From VXYK01 sp965214565 (GTDB taxonomy: Bacteria; Actinomycetota; Acidimicrobiia; Acidimicrobiales; Aldehydirespiratoraceae), in the NCBI GenBank assembly GCA_965214565.1, contig OZ243951.1, positions 434,001 to 498,000 of the forward strand: a stretch of 64,000 bases of DNA. The letters are read 5' to 3'. Within the stretch, counting starts at the first letter, position 1; each line of letters opens with the position of its first letter. Below are positions 53,501-61,353 of the stretch, one piece after another. Below the pieces are notes generated by a model. It searched no databases. It was given only the letters and a program-made list of their open reading frames with translations, and was not told the DNA's origin. Made by a program: the position numbers and the translations under genes.

Positions 53501-56500
53501 CGCAGACGGTGACGATTCCCGCCACGGGCAGCGCCACCTTGACGGTTCCCACAGACAACGACAGCGTCCGCGAGCCGGCAGGGTCCATCACTGCGGCGAT
53601 CGCCGACGGCAACGGTTATGCCGTGTCCTCGACAATCTCGGTATCGGAGCGAACTGGTGCCGGCATCGCGACGGTCAACGTCGCCAACGATGACGGAGGA
53701 ATCTGCACCGAAGCGCTGACCGCCGACGGCACCGTCTCAGGGGCATGGGGCACTGACTGCGAGTCGTTTACGTTTCAGCGTACGTATGAGTACTTGACCC
53801 GCTGGGCTCGGTATTACATCTTCGAGCTGGAGCAATCAAGCAAGATCACCATCGACCTCACGTCGGGTCACGACACCTATTTGTTCCTGCGCTCAGGAAA
53901 GGACACCCAGAGCGGCCAGCCGCTGCATGAGAACGACGACATCGGCGGGGGAAACCCGAACTCCCGCATCAGCGAAACTCTCGCGGCAGGTTGGTACACC
54001 ATCGAGGCGACCACCCTCTTCAGATCGAAAACCGGTGACTTTTCTCTGACCATCTCAGGCTTGGCGACGAGACCGACTGAACCCGAAGTCAGCATCGCGG
54101 CGGGCAGCGGTGTTTCTGAGGGGTCTGCTGCGAGTTTCACAGTGACCGCGACGCCCAAGCCTGCAGCTGATCTGGACGTGACGATCAATGTGTCGCAGAG
54201 CGGTGATTTCGGCGCGACGACGGGTTCGAGGACGGTGACGATTCCGGCGTCTGGATCAAAGACGTTCACCATCGCGACAACGAACGACTCCGCCGATGAG
54301 GCGGACGGCTCGGTCACCTCGGCCGTCAGCGCAGGCACGGGCTACACGGTCTCGTCGGGCAGTGGGAGCGCCACAGTGGCTGTTGCCGACGATGACGTTC
54401 CCGAGGTCAGCATTGCCGCGGGCGGCGGGGTCACCGAGGGCGGCGACGCTGAGTTCACGTTGACAGCCAGTCCCGTGCCTGCGGCTGGTTTGGATGTGAC
54501 GGTCGCGGTAGCCCAGGACGGCGATTTCGGCGTCGCGACTGGTTCGCGGACGGTGACGATTCCGGCGTCGGGCAGTTTCGCCTTGGCTGTGGCTACCAGC
54601 GATGACAGCGTCGACGAGGCGGACGGTTCGGTCACTGCGACGGTGGGCAGCGGCACGGGCTACACGGTTTCGGCGACGAAGAGCGCCGCAACGGTGGCGG
54701 TGTCCGATGATGACGATCCGTTGCCGGTCATCAGCATCGTCGGCGGCTCGGCGGTGACCGAGGGCGGGAATGCGACGTACACGCTCACGGCCAGTCACTC
54801 ACCGGCGACGCCTTTGACGGTCAACCTGACCGTGTCCCAGAGCGGCGACTTCTACGTGGGGACCAGTCCGACCACTGTTCAGATCGCGACGTCGGGCACC
54901 CACACTCTGAGCCTCGGCACCACCAACGACAGCACCGACGAACCCGACGGCTCGCTGACCGTGACACTGTCCACCGGTGCGGGCTACACGGTGTCAACTA
55001 CGCAGAGCGCGGCGACAGTGGCGGTGTCTGATGACGACGATCCGCCTCCGCCTCCGCCACCGCCTCCTGCGGGTTGTGTTTCTGATGAGGTGTTGGAGTT
55101 GGCGCGTGACTATTACGACCTGAATCGTGATCGCGCGCCGAGTTATGGCCGTAACTGGCGTCGGGTGTTGGTGGCGTTCGGTGATGTGGTCGATGATGAG
55201 TTGACTGCGTTCACTGCGGCTGAGGCGCTTGAGGGTGAGCAGAGCTGGTTCGGGTGGAAGCCGTTCCGTGAGGCGTTGGAATGCATCGAGGCAGCCCAGC
55301 AGCCCGAAGATCCGGAGATCAGCATCGCTGCGGGCAGCGCCGTCACCGAGGGGACCGCGGCGTCGTTCACGCTCACCGCGTCACCGGCACCGACGGCTGT
55401 GTTGACGGTCGATGTGACGGTGGCACAAACAGGTGATTTCGGTGCGGCGACCGGAACGCGGACTGTCACGATCCCCGCCAGCGGCAGTTACACCCTGACT
55501 GTCGCCACCACCGGTGACGGCATCGACGAGGCCGACGGGTCGGTGACAGTGTCGGTCGACACCGGCACGGGTTACACGGTGTCGTCTTCGGCTGGTTCGG
55601 CGTCGGTGGCGGTAGCGGACAATGATGTGCCCGAGGTCGGTGTCGCGGCCGGTTCGGGGATCACTGAGGGCGGCGACGCGACGTTCACGGTGACCGCGGC
55701 CCCGACGCCGTATGCGGCTTTGTCGGTCGAATTGACTGTGTCGGCGAGCGGCGATTTCGGTGCGGCGACCGGGTCGCGGACGGTGACGATCCCCTCCAGC
55801 GGCAGTTACACCTTGACCGTCTCTACTGTCGGTGACAACGTCGACGAACCCGACGGGTCAGCAACCGTGTCGGTGAGCGGCGGCACCGGTTACACAGTGT
55901 CGTCGTCGGCTGGTTCGGCGACGGTCGCTGTGTCCGACGATGACGACGGCTCGCCACCACCGGTGCCGGAGATCAGCATCGCTGCGGGCAGCGCCGTGAC
56001 TGAGGGGACTGCGGCGTCGTTCACGCTGACAGCGAACCCCGCACCGGCGTCAGCCCTGTCGGTCAGCGTGACCGTCGCCCAGAGCGGCAACTACGGTGCC
56101 GACACCGGTGTGCGAACAGTCACGATCCCGACCGGCGGCAGCTACACGCTGACCGTTGCGACCGCCAACGACAACACAGACGAAGCAGACGGGTCGGTGA
56201 CCGCCACGATCGGCACAGGCACCGGCTACATCGTGTCGTCCACGCAGAGCGCGGCGACGGTGGCGGTGTCTGATGACGACGACCCGCCGCCTGTGCCTGC
56301 GGGTTGTGTTTCTGATGAGGTGTTGGAGTCGGCGCGTGACTATTTCGACCTGAATCGTGATCGTGCGCCTGGTTTTGGCCGTAACTGGCTTCGGGTGCTG
56401 GTGGCGTTCGGTGATGTGGTCGATGATCAGTTGACGGCGTTCACTGCGGCTGAGGCTCTTGAGGGTGAGCAGCGCTGGTTCGGGTGGCGGCCGTTCCGTG

Positions 56501-59121
56501 AGGCGTTGGAATGCATCGAAGCAGCCCAGCAGCCCCCGCCGCAATCTGACCCCGAGATCAGCGTCACCGCGGGCAGCGCCGTAACAGAGGGGACCGCGGC
56601 GTCGTTCACTATCACCGCGTCTCCCAACCCGGCGGCGAGCCTGTACGTAGCGGTGACCGTCTCCCAGAGCGGCGATTACGGTGCGACGACCGGGTCGCGG
56701 ACCGTGACGATCCCCTCAGCGGGCAGCTACACGCTTTCGGTGGCCACGACCGGTGACAGTGTCGATGAGGCCGACGGGTCGGTGACCGTGTCGGTGGACA
56801 CCGGCACCGGCTACACGGTGTCATCGTCGGCCGGCTCGGCGACGGTCGCGGTCGCAGACGACGACGACCCCGCACCGCCCCCGCCAGCTGATCCGGAGAT
56901 CAGCATCGCTGCGGGCAGCGGTGTCACAGAAGGCGCCGCGGCGTCGTTCACGCTCACAGCCAACCCCACACCGGCGACAGCGCTGACTGTCAGCGTCAAC
57001 GTCGCCCAGAGCGGCGACTACGGCGTGTCCATCGGAACACGCCCCGTGACAATCCCCACCAGCGGCAGTTACACGCTGACCATCGCCACCACCGATGACA
57101 CGGCTGATGAGGCCGACGGGTCGGTCACCGTCACAATCAGCACAGGCACCGGCTACACCGTGTCGTCCACGCAGAGCGCGGCGTCGGTGGCGGTGTCCGA
57201 TGACGACGATCCGCCTCCGCCTCCTGCGGGTTGTGTTTCTGATGAGGTGTTGGAGTCGGCGCGTGTCTATTTCGACCTGAATCGTGATCGCGCGCCGAGT
57301 TTTGGCCGTAACTGGCGTCGGGTGCTGGTGGCGTTCGGTGATGTGGTCGATGATCAGTTGACTGCGTTCACTGCGGCTGAGGCGCTTGAGGGTGAGCAGA
57401 TCTGGTTCGGGTGGAAGCCGTTCCGTGAGGCGTTGGAGTGCATCGAGGCAGGCCAGCAGCCCGAAGATCCGGAGATCAGCGTCACCGCGGGCAGCGCCGT
57501 CACCGAGGGGACCGCAGCGTCGTTCACTATCACCGCGTCACCCAACCCGGCGGCGAGCCTGGACGTAGCGGTGACCGTCTCCCAGAGCGGCGATTACGGT
57601 GCGACGACCGGGGCACGGACCGTGACGATCCCCACAACGGGCAGTTACACGCTGACTGTCGCGACGACCGGTGACACTGCTGACGAAACCGACGGGTCGG
57701 TAACAGTGTCGATCGACGGCGGCACCGGTTACACAGTGTCGTCGAGCGATAGCAGCGCCACGGTTGCTGTAGCCGACGACGACCCGCCACCGCCACCGGC
57801 TGACCCCGAGATCAGCGTCGCTGCGGGCGGCGGCGTGACTGAGGGGACCGCCGCGGCGTTCACGCTCACCGCCAGCCCCGCGCCGCTGGTTGCGCTGACG
57901 GTCAGCGTCACTGTCACCCAGAGCGGCGACTACGGCGCTGCCACCGGAACACGCACAATAACCATCCCGACAACAGGCAGCTACACGTTGACTGTCGCCA
58001 CGACCGATGACACAACCGACGAAACCGACGGGTCGGTCACCGCCACGATCGACAACGGCACTGGTTACACGGTGTCGTCGAGCAACAGCAGCGCCACGGT
58101 TGCGGTGGCTGATGATGATGTGCCGCAGGTCAGCGTCTCTGCGGGCAGCAGTGTCACAGAAGGCGCCGCGGCGTCGTTCACGCTCACAGCCAACCCGGTA
58201 CCTGCGGCGGGTCTTGATGTCAACGTCACGATCACCCAGAGCGGCGACTACGGTGCGGCCACCGGTGCGCGGACAGTCACGATCCCGGCGACTGGCACCG
58301 CGACGTTCACCGTCACAACCAGCGACGACACCACCGACGAAACAGACGGGTCTGTCACCGCGACGATCGACAACGGTACGGGTTACACGGTGTCGTCGAA
58401 CAGCAGCAACGCGACGGTGGCGGTGTCTGATGATGACGACCCGGCTCCGTCGAACACGCCGGTCATCAGCATCGTCGCGGGTTCGGCGGTGACAGAAGGC
58501 GCCAATGCGAACTACACGATCACAGCCAGCCCCGCACCGACGGCGCCCCTGACGGTCAGCCTGACGGTCTCCCAAAGCGGCAACTACTATCTGTCGCCCG
58601 GTCCGGCAACCATCGAGATCGCGACGTCGGGCACCCACACCCTGAGCCTCGGCACCAGAGACGACAACACCGACGAAGCTGACGGGTCGCTGACCGTGAC
58701 ACTGACCACTGGAACCGGCTACACCGTGTCAACCACACAGAACGCGGCGACAGTGAACGTTGCTGATAACGACCTACCGTCGGCAGGCCCGCCGACGGTG
58801 ACCGTGGCCGACGCGACCGCTGTTGAGGGCCAGGACTTGACGTTCGTGGTGACATTGTCGAAACCCAATCCTGAGCCGATCACGTTCCGTTACGGCGGGT
58901 ACGGACGCACCGCGACGATGTGGCAGGACTTCCAGATCGAATACAACGCGGTGCACACGCTTGCTGCGGGCGACACCGAAGTCAACATCGTTGTGCCGGT
59001 CATCGACGACAACACCACAGAAAACGCTGAAACGCTACGCATCTACGTGTACGCCACCAGCGGGATCGTCATCCGCGACGGGTTCCTCTACGCCACCGGC
59101 ACCATCACCGACAACGACTAA
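50509..59121 (+). CDS. Giant secreted subtilisin-like protease with Calx-beta-like repeats (copy II)
   Basis: 2870 residues from GTG 50509. The layout matches copy I: signal peptide RLFVTLLVCVGLVATLTTGALAQ, S8 protease domain with Asp207 (IGVIDLPSG), His259 (STHGT), Ser537 (QGTSAAAPHVGG) and NAAGN, three PPC-like domains, fourteen Calx-beta-like units and a terminal Calx-beta domain. It has three B-type helical modules (residues ~1523, 1933 and 2242) and no variant A. In the first 220 residues about 30 differ from copy I (roughly 86% identity); the last 100 are about 95% alike at DNA level. The 5' leader shares the GACCCATAGGGAA motif with copy I. No toxin-antitoxin gene follows; the SDR gene starts 200 bp later. 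Confidence 0.85.
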   Translation: MAQVASSLGRLFVTLLVCVGLVATLTTGALAQDGDGFDLGEGLAPPELPVQGGLTYPNLGSALSGLADDPFSAQYGADFLWGGDSGGGGSADGVAASPLQPGDSGNHTASMLALSIIVDGDVGRVVDVINASGGDVRNVLGSYIEAYVPPTALARLARTPGVSWARELARPLQARGTVTSGGVAWHLASAWHDAGIKGQGVKIGVIDLPSGSTTRDGFTGAPALLGTDLPSAVTARCYTDLGKHTSDIADCSAAGGSTHGTIVAETVMDVAPEASLYIANPSSRGDLRSTAEWMHREGVGVIVYSVIWQFHGPPDGTSPYAYGPLNTVKWAADNGIVWVNAAGNWHRDTWYGPFADADKDNIHEWRTGVEDQYLTLKPFERARVFMRWDDTWGGADDDLALMVVSKPGSPDESVFATANDSQTGGAHHDPFEWVTVINRGWQSRTVALRVKSMDGSKPSWIQLVTWGGVLGTQSDGYSVQSPADSPHPGMLAAGAGSPVGVYNYSSRGPTPDGRIKPDIVGAAGMGTVTRGRFQGTSAAAPHVGGLAALVVQQNPGFAPADVTGYLKTHAKPNGDVVPNNTWGHGFAQLPSPSCAQDLNGSGTTPGSWTNDCVAAVDSAKSGRYYNIRVLQESAVTIDLSSSVDSYLRLRNGYNAQQGAALHSDDNGGTGNNARISATLAAGTYTIEATTAADSQTGAFSLSVSGLAAVPEVSLSGGAEVTEGSNVTFTVTASPIPSSPLPVKVQVTTTGDYGVTPSTRTINIPTSTGSTDLVLSTANDNVPEVNGGITATLVKGTDYDVSSSASAATVGVNDNDNFSCHDIVAADGSVDGTLVTNCKQSFYSEDSKRYARFYSFEIAQQSGVVIEMESTELNPYLMLRLGKDARSGTPLHFNDNAGESQNPPGAALYLNARIAEGLSAGWYTIEATSLDHEKTGAFKMQIRGLSPQTSVPVISIAGDDDITEGEDASFTLTASPAPASDLDVTVAVTQDGDFATTGSQTVTIPATGSATLTVPTDNDSVREPAGSITAAIADGNGYAVSSTISVSERTGAGIATVNVANDDGGICTEALTADGTVSGAWGTDCESFTFQRTYEYLTRWARYYIFELEQSSKITIDLTSGHDTYLFLRSGKDTQSGQPLHENDDIGGGNPNSRISETLAAGWYTIEATTLFRSKTGDFSLTISGLATRPTEPEVSIAAGSGVSEGSAASFTVTATPKPAADLDVTINVSQSGDFGATTGSRTVTIPASGSKTFTIATTNDSADEADGSVTSAVSAGTGYTVSSGSGSATVAVADDDVPEVSIAAGGGVTEGGDAEFTLTASPVPAAGLDVTVAVAQDGDFGVATGSRTVTIPASGSFALAVATSDDSVDEADGSVTATVGSGTGYTVSATKSAATVAVSDDDDPLPVISIVGGSAVTEGGNATYTLTASHSPATPLTVNLTVSQSGDFYVGTSPTTVQIATSGTHTLSLGTTNDSTDEPDGSLTVTLSTGAGYTVSTTQSAATVAVSDDDDPPPPPPPPPAGCVSDEVLELARDYYDLNRDRAPSYGRNWRRVLVAFGDVVDDELTAFTAAEALEGEQSWFGWKPFREALECIEAAQQPEDPEISIAAGSAVTEGTAASFTLTASPAPTAVLTVDVTVAQTGDFGAATGTRTVTIPASGSYTLTVATTGDGIDEADGSVTVSVDTGTGYTVSSSAGSASVAVADNDVPEVGVAAGSGITEGGDATFTVTAAPTPYAALSVELTVSASGDFGAATGSRTVTIPSSGSYTLTVSTVGDNVDEPDGSATVSVSGGTGYTVSSSAGSATVAVSDDDDGSPPPVPEISIAAGSAVTEGTAASFTLTANPAPASALSVSVTVAQSGNYGADTGVRTVTIPTGGSYTLTVATANDNTDEADGSVTATIGTGTGYIVSSTQSAATVAVSDDDDPPPVPAGCVSDEVLESARDYFDLNRDRAPGFGRNWLRVLVAFGDVVDDQLTAFTAAEALEGEQRWFGWRPFREALECIEAAQQPPPQSDPEISVTAGSAVTEGTAASFTITASPNPAASLYVAVTVSQSGDYGATTGSRTVTIPSAGSYTLSVATTGDSVDEADGSVTVSVDTGTGYTVSSSAGSATVAVADDDDPAPPPPADPEISIAAGSGVTEGAAASFTLTANPTPATALTVSVNVAQSGDYGVSIGTRPVTIPTSGSYTLTIATTDDTADEADGSVTVTISTGTGYTVSSTQSAASVAVSDDDDPPPPPAGCVSDEVLESARVYFDLNRDRAPSFGRNWRRVLVAFGDVVDDQLTAFTAAEALEGEQIWFGWKPFREALECIEAGQQPEDPEISVTAGSAVTEGTAASFTITASPNPAASLDVAVTVSQSGDYGATTGARTVTIPTTGSYTLTVATTGDTADETDGSVTVSIDGGTGYTVSSSDSSATVAVADDDPPPPPADPEISVAAGGGVTEGTAAAFTLTASPAPLVALTVSVTVTQSGDYGAATGTRTITIPTTGSYTLTVATTDDTTDETDGSVTATIDNGTGYTVSSSNSSATVAVADDDVPQVSVSAGSSVTEGAAASFTLTANPVPAAGLDVNVTITQSGDYGAATGARTVTIPATGTATFTVTTSDDTTDETDGSVTATIDNGTGYTVSSNSSNATVAVSDDDDPAPSNTPVISIVAGSAVTEGANANYTITASPAPTAPLTVSLTVSQSGNYYLSPGPATIEIATSGTHTLSLGTRDDNTDEADGSLTVTLTTGTGYTVSTTQNAATVNVADNDLPSAGPPTVTVADATAVEGQDLTFVVTLSKPNPEPITFRYGGYGRTATMWQDFQIEYNAVHTLAAGDTEVNIVVPVIDDNTTENAETLRIYVYATSGIVIRDGFLYATGTITDND
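55075..55308 (+). repeat. Helical Cys-bounded module H1 (copy II)
   Basis: CVSDEVLELARDYYDLNRDR to FREALECIEAAQQ, as in copy I module B1 but with NRDRAPSYGRNW. Both end Cys residues are kept. Pro-rich linker before it. Confidence 0.7.
56305..56538 (+). repeat. Helical Cys-bounded module H2 (copy II)
   Basis: CVSDEVLESARDYFDLNRDR and GRNWLRVLVAFGDV, with WFGWRPFREALECIEA; one Arg of the RNWRRV core is Leu here. Confidence 0.7.
57232..57468 (+). repeat. Helical Cys-bounded module H3 (copy II)
   Basis: CVSDEVLESARVYFDLNRDR, GRNWRRVLVAFGDVVDDQ and FREALECIEAGQQ. This third module sits in the block that copy I lacks. Confidence 0.7.
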
Positions 59122-59193
59122 CCAACCCCTAGAATGCTAACGAATACTGCGACAACCGCTGTACCCTGACGCCGGGCCACCACTCCCGAGAGC

Positions 59194-59232
59194 GAAGTCT
59201 GCAAAGCCCTCGAAGCAGTGGCCGGCTGCTGA
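59194..59232 (+). pseudogene. Toxin scar: last 13 codons of the MazF-like gene
   Basis: These 39 bp are identical to the end of the toxin gene at 49728-49766 (EVCKALEAVAGC and stop). Upstream, 59122-59193 corresponds to 49091-49162. The 565 bp between (49163-49727), with the antitoxin and most of the toxin, are missing here. Confidence 0.88.
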
Positions 59233-59309
59233 GAGCGGCGGCGGGAAGTGGGGGCTGCGTGACCTGCCCGCAAGGGGAATCGACATGGACACACTGGAGT
59301 CTGTTTGCC

Positions 59310-59315
59310 TAGGGT
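59310..59315 (+). promoter_or_regulatory. -10 hexamer for a leaderless start (SDR gene)
   Basis: TAGGGT followed by CGGCGT and ATG 59322. The same sequence is present at the truncated copy (49844-49849). Confidence 0.5.
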
Positions 59316-59321
59316 CGGCGT

Positions 59322-60167
59322 ATGGCAGAAACGAAGCGGCTCGCCTCGAAGCGGGCGATCATCACCGGGGCAAGTCGAGGGATCGGGGCTGGCGCGGCAC
59401 AACGTATCGCGGCCGAGGGTGCTGCGGTGGCGCTGGTGGCGCGCACTCTCGACGAGCATCCGACGCTGCCGGGGTCGCTCAACGAGACGGCGGAGAAGTG
59501 CCGGCAGCTCGGCGCCGAAACAGCATTGATCGTTGCCGATCTCGTCAATGAATCCGACCGGGCCAGAGTCGTGCCGGAGGCGACCTCGGCCCTCGGTGGA
59601 CCGATCGACATCCTCGTCAACAACGCAGCCGGGGCGATCTACCAACCGATGGAGGACTACCCGTTGAAGCGGCGGAGGCTCATGGTCGAACTCAACGTCC
59701 ACTGCCCCGTCGACCTCTCCCAGGCGGTTATCCCCTCAATGAAACAACGCGGCGAGGGATGGATCATCAACCTCTCGAGCGCAACCTCTAACCATCCTCA
59801 GGGTCCGCCCTATGACCTCAGCGGAGTGAAGGGGGTCTACGGTTACTACGGGGCATCCAAAGCAATGCTCAACCGGGTCACAACCGCGATGGCCTCTGAG
59901 CTGCACGGCACCGGTATCCGCCTCAACACCGTTGAACCTGCAGCTGCGGTCATGTCCGAGGGCGCCGACAAGATAGTCGGGCACATGCTCTCTGAAGAGC
60001 AGATCGAGTCGATGGAGGCGATGTGTGAGGCGATCCTCTGGCTCTGCGACTGCCACGCAGACCACACCGGACAGATCGAGTCGAGCCTCGACCTGCTCGA
60101 ACGGGAGCAGGTCACAGTCATGAGCCTCGACGGCACGCACCCACACCCCGGGGGCTATCGCAGGTGA
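59322..60167 (+). CDS. Short-chain dehydrogenase/reductase
   Basis: 281 residues with TGASRGIGAGAAQ (cofactor), VNNAAG, the Ser in INLSSATSN and the active-site YYGASKAML. The acyl chain or alcohol it oxidises is unknown. It is translationally coupled (GTGA) to an enoyl-CoA hydratase, so a beta-oxidation-like role is likely. The first 226 bp of the region (59194-59419) are repeated at 49728-49953. Confidence 0.88.
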   Translation: MAETKRLASKRAIITGASRGIGAGAAQRIAAEGAAVALVARTLDEHPTLPGSLNETAEKCRQLGAETALIVADLVNESDRARVVPEATSALGGPIDILVNNAAGAIYQPMEDYPLKRRRLMVELNVHCPVDLSQAVIPSMKQRGEGWIINLSSATSNHPQGPPYDLSGVKGVYGYYGASKAMLNRVTTAMASELHGTGIRLNTVEPAAAVMSEGADKIVGHMLSEEQIESMEAMCEAILWLCDCHADHTGQIESSLDLLEREQVTVMSLDGTHPHPGGYRR

Positions 60168-61024
60168 GCGTCGCCGAACTGGCCGATGGCACCGGACTCG
60201 TCGACCTCAGAGCCACACTGCGAGACCGCGTAGCGGTGCTGACTCTGAACCGGCCCGAGAGCCTCAATGCGTTCTCGGGAGCCATGGGCCGCTCGCTCAC
60301 CACAGCCCTGCGCGCCTGTGATACCGACGACGAGGTCCGAGCAGTCGTGATCACCGGCGCGGGAAGGGCCTTCTGCGCCGGGGCCGACTTCTCGGGTGGG
60401 GCCGGAGTGTTCGGCACGCCCGACGACACCGACGCCACCGGCAGCAAGAAACCTCCCTTCTCCTCGGACCCGCTCGACGACTTCCATCCATGGGACGTCC
60501 GCAAACCGGTGATCGCCGCGATCAACGGCCACGCCGTCGGGATCGGGTTGACGATGACCCTGCAGTGCGACATCCGGATAGTCGCCGACGATGCGAAGCT
60601 CGGCATTGTGCAGGTCCGTCGGGGAATAATGCCCGACCTCCACTCGCACTGGACACTCCCCCGCCTCGTCGGCTACGCCCGCGCCTCCGAACTGATGATC
60701 ACAGGCCGAATGTTCAGCGGCGCCGAGGCCGTGCAGTGGGGTCTGGCGTCGGAGAGCGTGCCGGCGTCCGAGGTACTCGACCGGGCCACCGAACTTGCCC
60801 GCGACCTGGCAGTCAACACCGCTCCCCTGTCGGTCGGGGTGTCGAAGCGGCTGCTGTGGATGTCGGCACCGACACCCGAGGAGATCAACACGCTGGAGCG
60901 TGAACTGCACCTGCATCTGATGGGCACCGCTGATTCCAAAGAAGGCGTAATGTCATTCATGCAGAAGCGAGAACCCGACTGGACCCTGAGGATCTCCCAA
61001 GACTGGCCCGCGTGGCTCAAGTAA
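60164..61024 (+). CDS. Enoyl-CoA hydratase/isomerase family protein
   Basis: 286 residues of the crotonase fold: VAVLTLNRPESLNAFSGAM, then VVITGAGRAFCAGADFSGG (oxyanion loop), KPVIAAINGHAVGIGLTMTLQCDIRI, and RRGIMPDLHSHWTLPRLVG where the first catalytic Glu of hydratases is replaced (GIMPDLH), so it may be a hydratase of a different mechanism, an isomerase or a hydrolase. It ends with a normal helical region. GTG 60164 overlaps the SDR stop. Confidence 0.87.
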   Translation: MSVAELADGTGLVDLRATLRDRVAVLTLNRPESLNAFSGAMGRSLTTALRACDTDDEVRAVVITGAGRAFCAGADFSGGAGVFGTPDDTDATGSKKPPFSSDPLDDFHPWDVRKPVIAAINGHAVGIGLTMTLQCDIRIVADDAKLGIVQVRRGIMPDLHSHWTLPRLVGYARASELMITGRMFSGAEAVQWGLASESVPASEVLDRATELARDLAVNTAPLSVGVSKRLLWMSAPTPEEINTLERELHLHLMGTADSKEGVMSFMQKREPDWTLRISQDWPAWLK

Positions 61025-61056
61025 GCACCCCCATTCGCCTTCTTCTAGAATTGGAT

Positions 61057-61102
61057 AGTTGATCTACCGTTTTTGGTAGATCAACTCTACCGAAAACGGT
61101 AG
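61057..61102. promoter_or_regulatory. Two operator-like palindromes before a DUF4143 remnant
   Basis: 61057-61086 has 12-bp arms (AGTTGATCTACC and its complement) around a 6-bp T-rich centre. 61087-61102, CTACCGAAAACGGTAG, is a second palindrome. Both contain the core CTACCG-TTTT-CGGTAG, once on each strand, with one base changed in the first. They look like paired operators of a lost gene. Confidence 0.65.
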
Positions 61103-61253
61103 TTTGCTACTGACCGGATCAGCTGCGCCCGCCGACGACACCACCAGGCATTCAGGGGCTCTGCGGGTTCAGCGCCTGTCCCTGCGCACGATGTCGCTGG
61201 CCGAGCAGGGACTGTCCTCACAGGCCGTGTCGTTGGGCGATCTCCTGACCTAG
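61080..61253 (+). pseudogene. DUF4143 ATPase remnant, middle part only
   Basis: The frame gives LLLTGSAAPADDTTRHSGAL and then RVQRLSLRTMSLAEQG, which is the sensor region and the segment after it in DUF4143 ATPases (compare HFLLTGSAN in the gene at 4582). The Walker A and B part before it and the whole C-terminal domain are missing; a stop stands at 61251. The palindromes lie right where the N-terminal part would end. Confidence 0.7.
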
Positions 61254-61341
61254 ATCGAACTGCGCGATCAGCCCCTCACGCCCCCGAACGGGTCCCTTTC
61301 CGTCCGTTTCTGCGGGTTTCCTTTGACAGGACTCGTCCCTC

Positions 61342-61347
61342 TAGAAT
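61342..61347 (+). promoter_or_regulatory. -10 hexamer for a leaderless start (divergent SDR gene)
   Basis: TAGAAT followed by CGCCCC and ATG 61354. TTGACA occurs at 61323 but the 13-bp spacing is too short for a standard -35. Confidence 0.55.
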
Positions 61348-61353
61348 CGCCCC

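Larger units (their letters stand above)
52648..58771 (+). repeat. Array of 14 Calx-beta-like repeats in copy II
   Basis: Units begin with the same S-[IV]-x-x-G-x-x-[VI]-[TS]-E-G start as in copy I. Unit order matches copy I at both ends; the middle differs. Copy II has an extra block (units 9-10 and module H3) and lacks variant A with one neighbouring unit. Units 9 and 11 are close copies of each other (PEISVTAGSAVTEGTAASF in both). Confidence 0.8.
61025..61353. other. Intergenic region with palindromes and a gene remnant
   Basis: This 329-bp gap holds the palindromes at 61057-61102, the DUF4143 remnant at 61080-61253 and the promoter of the next gene at 61342. The rest (61254-61340) shows nothing recognisable. 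Confidence 0.6.

Noticed and set aside
57538..58638. Long antisense frame (366 codons) under the giant gene, and similar ones elsewhere
   Set aside because: It is Arg-rich, low in complexity and exactly antisense to the repeats; such frames arise from the high GC content.
42928..58771. Regular DNA repeats resembling a CRISPR array or satellite
   Set aside because: The period is about 300 bp, the frame is open throughout, and the repeats encode protein domains; there are no short identical repeats with unique spacers.
40052..59426. The duplication as a pure assembly error
   Set aside because: The two copies differ in sequence, repeat content, the 140-bp segment and the TA module, so they are not one region assembled twice. 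A chimera of two strains cannot be excluded without reads.
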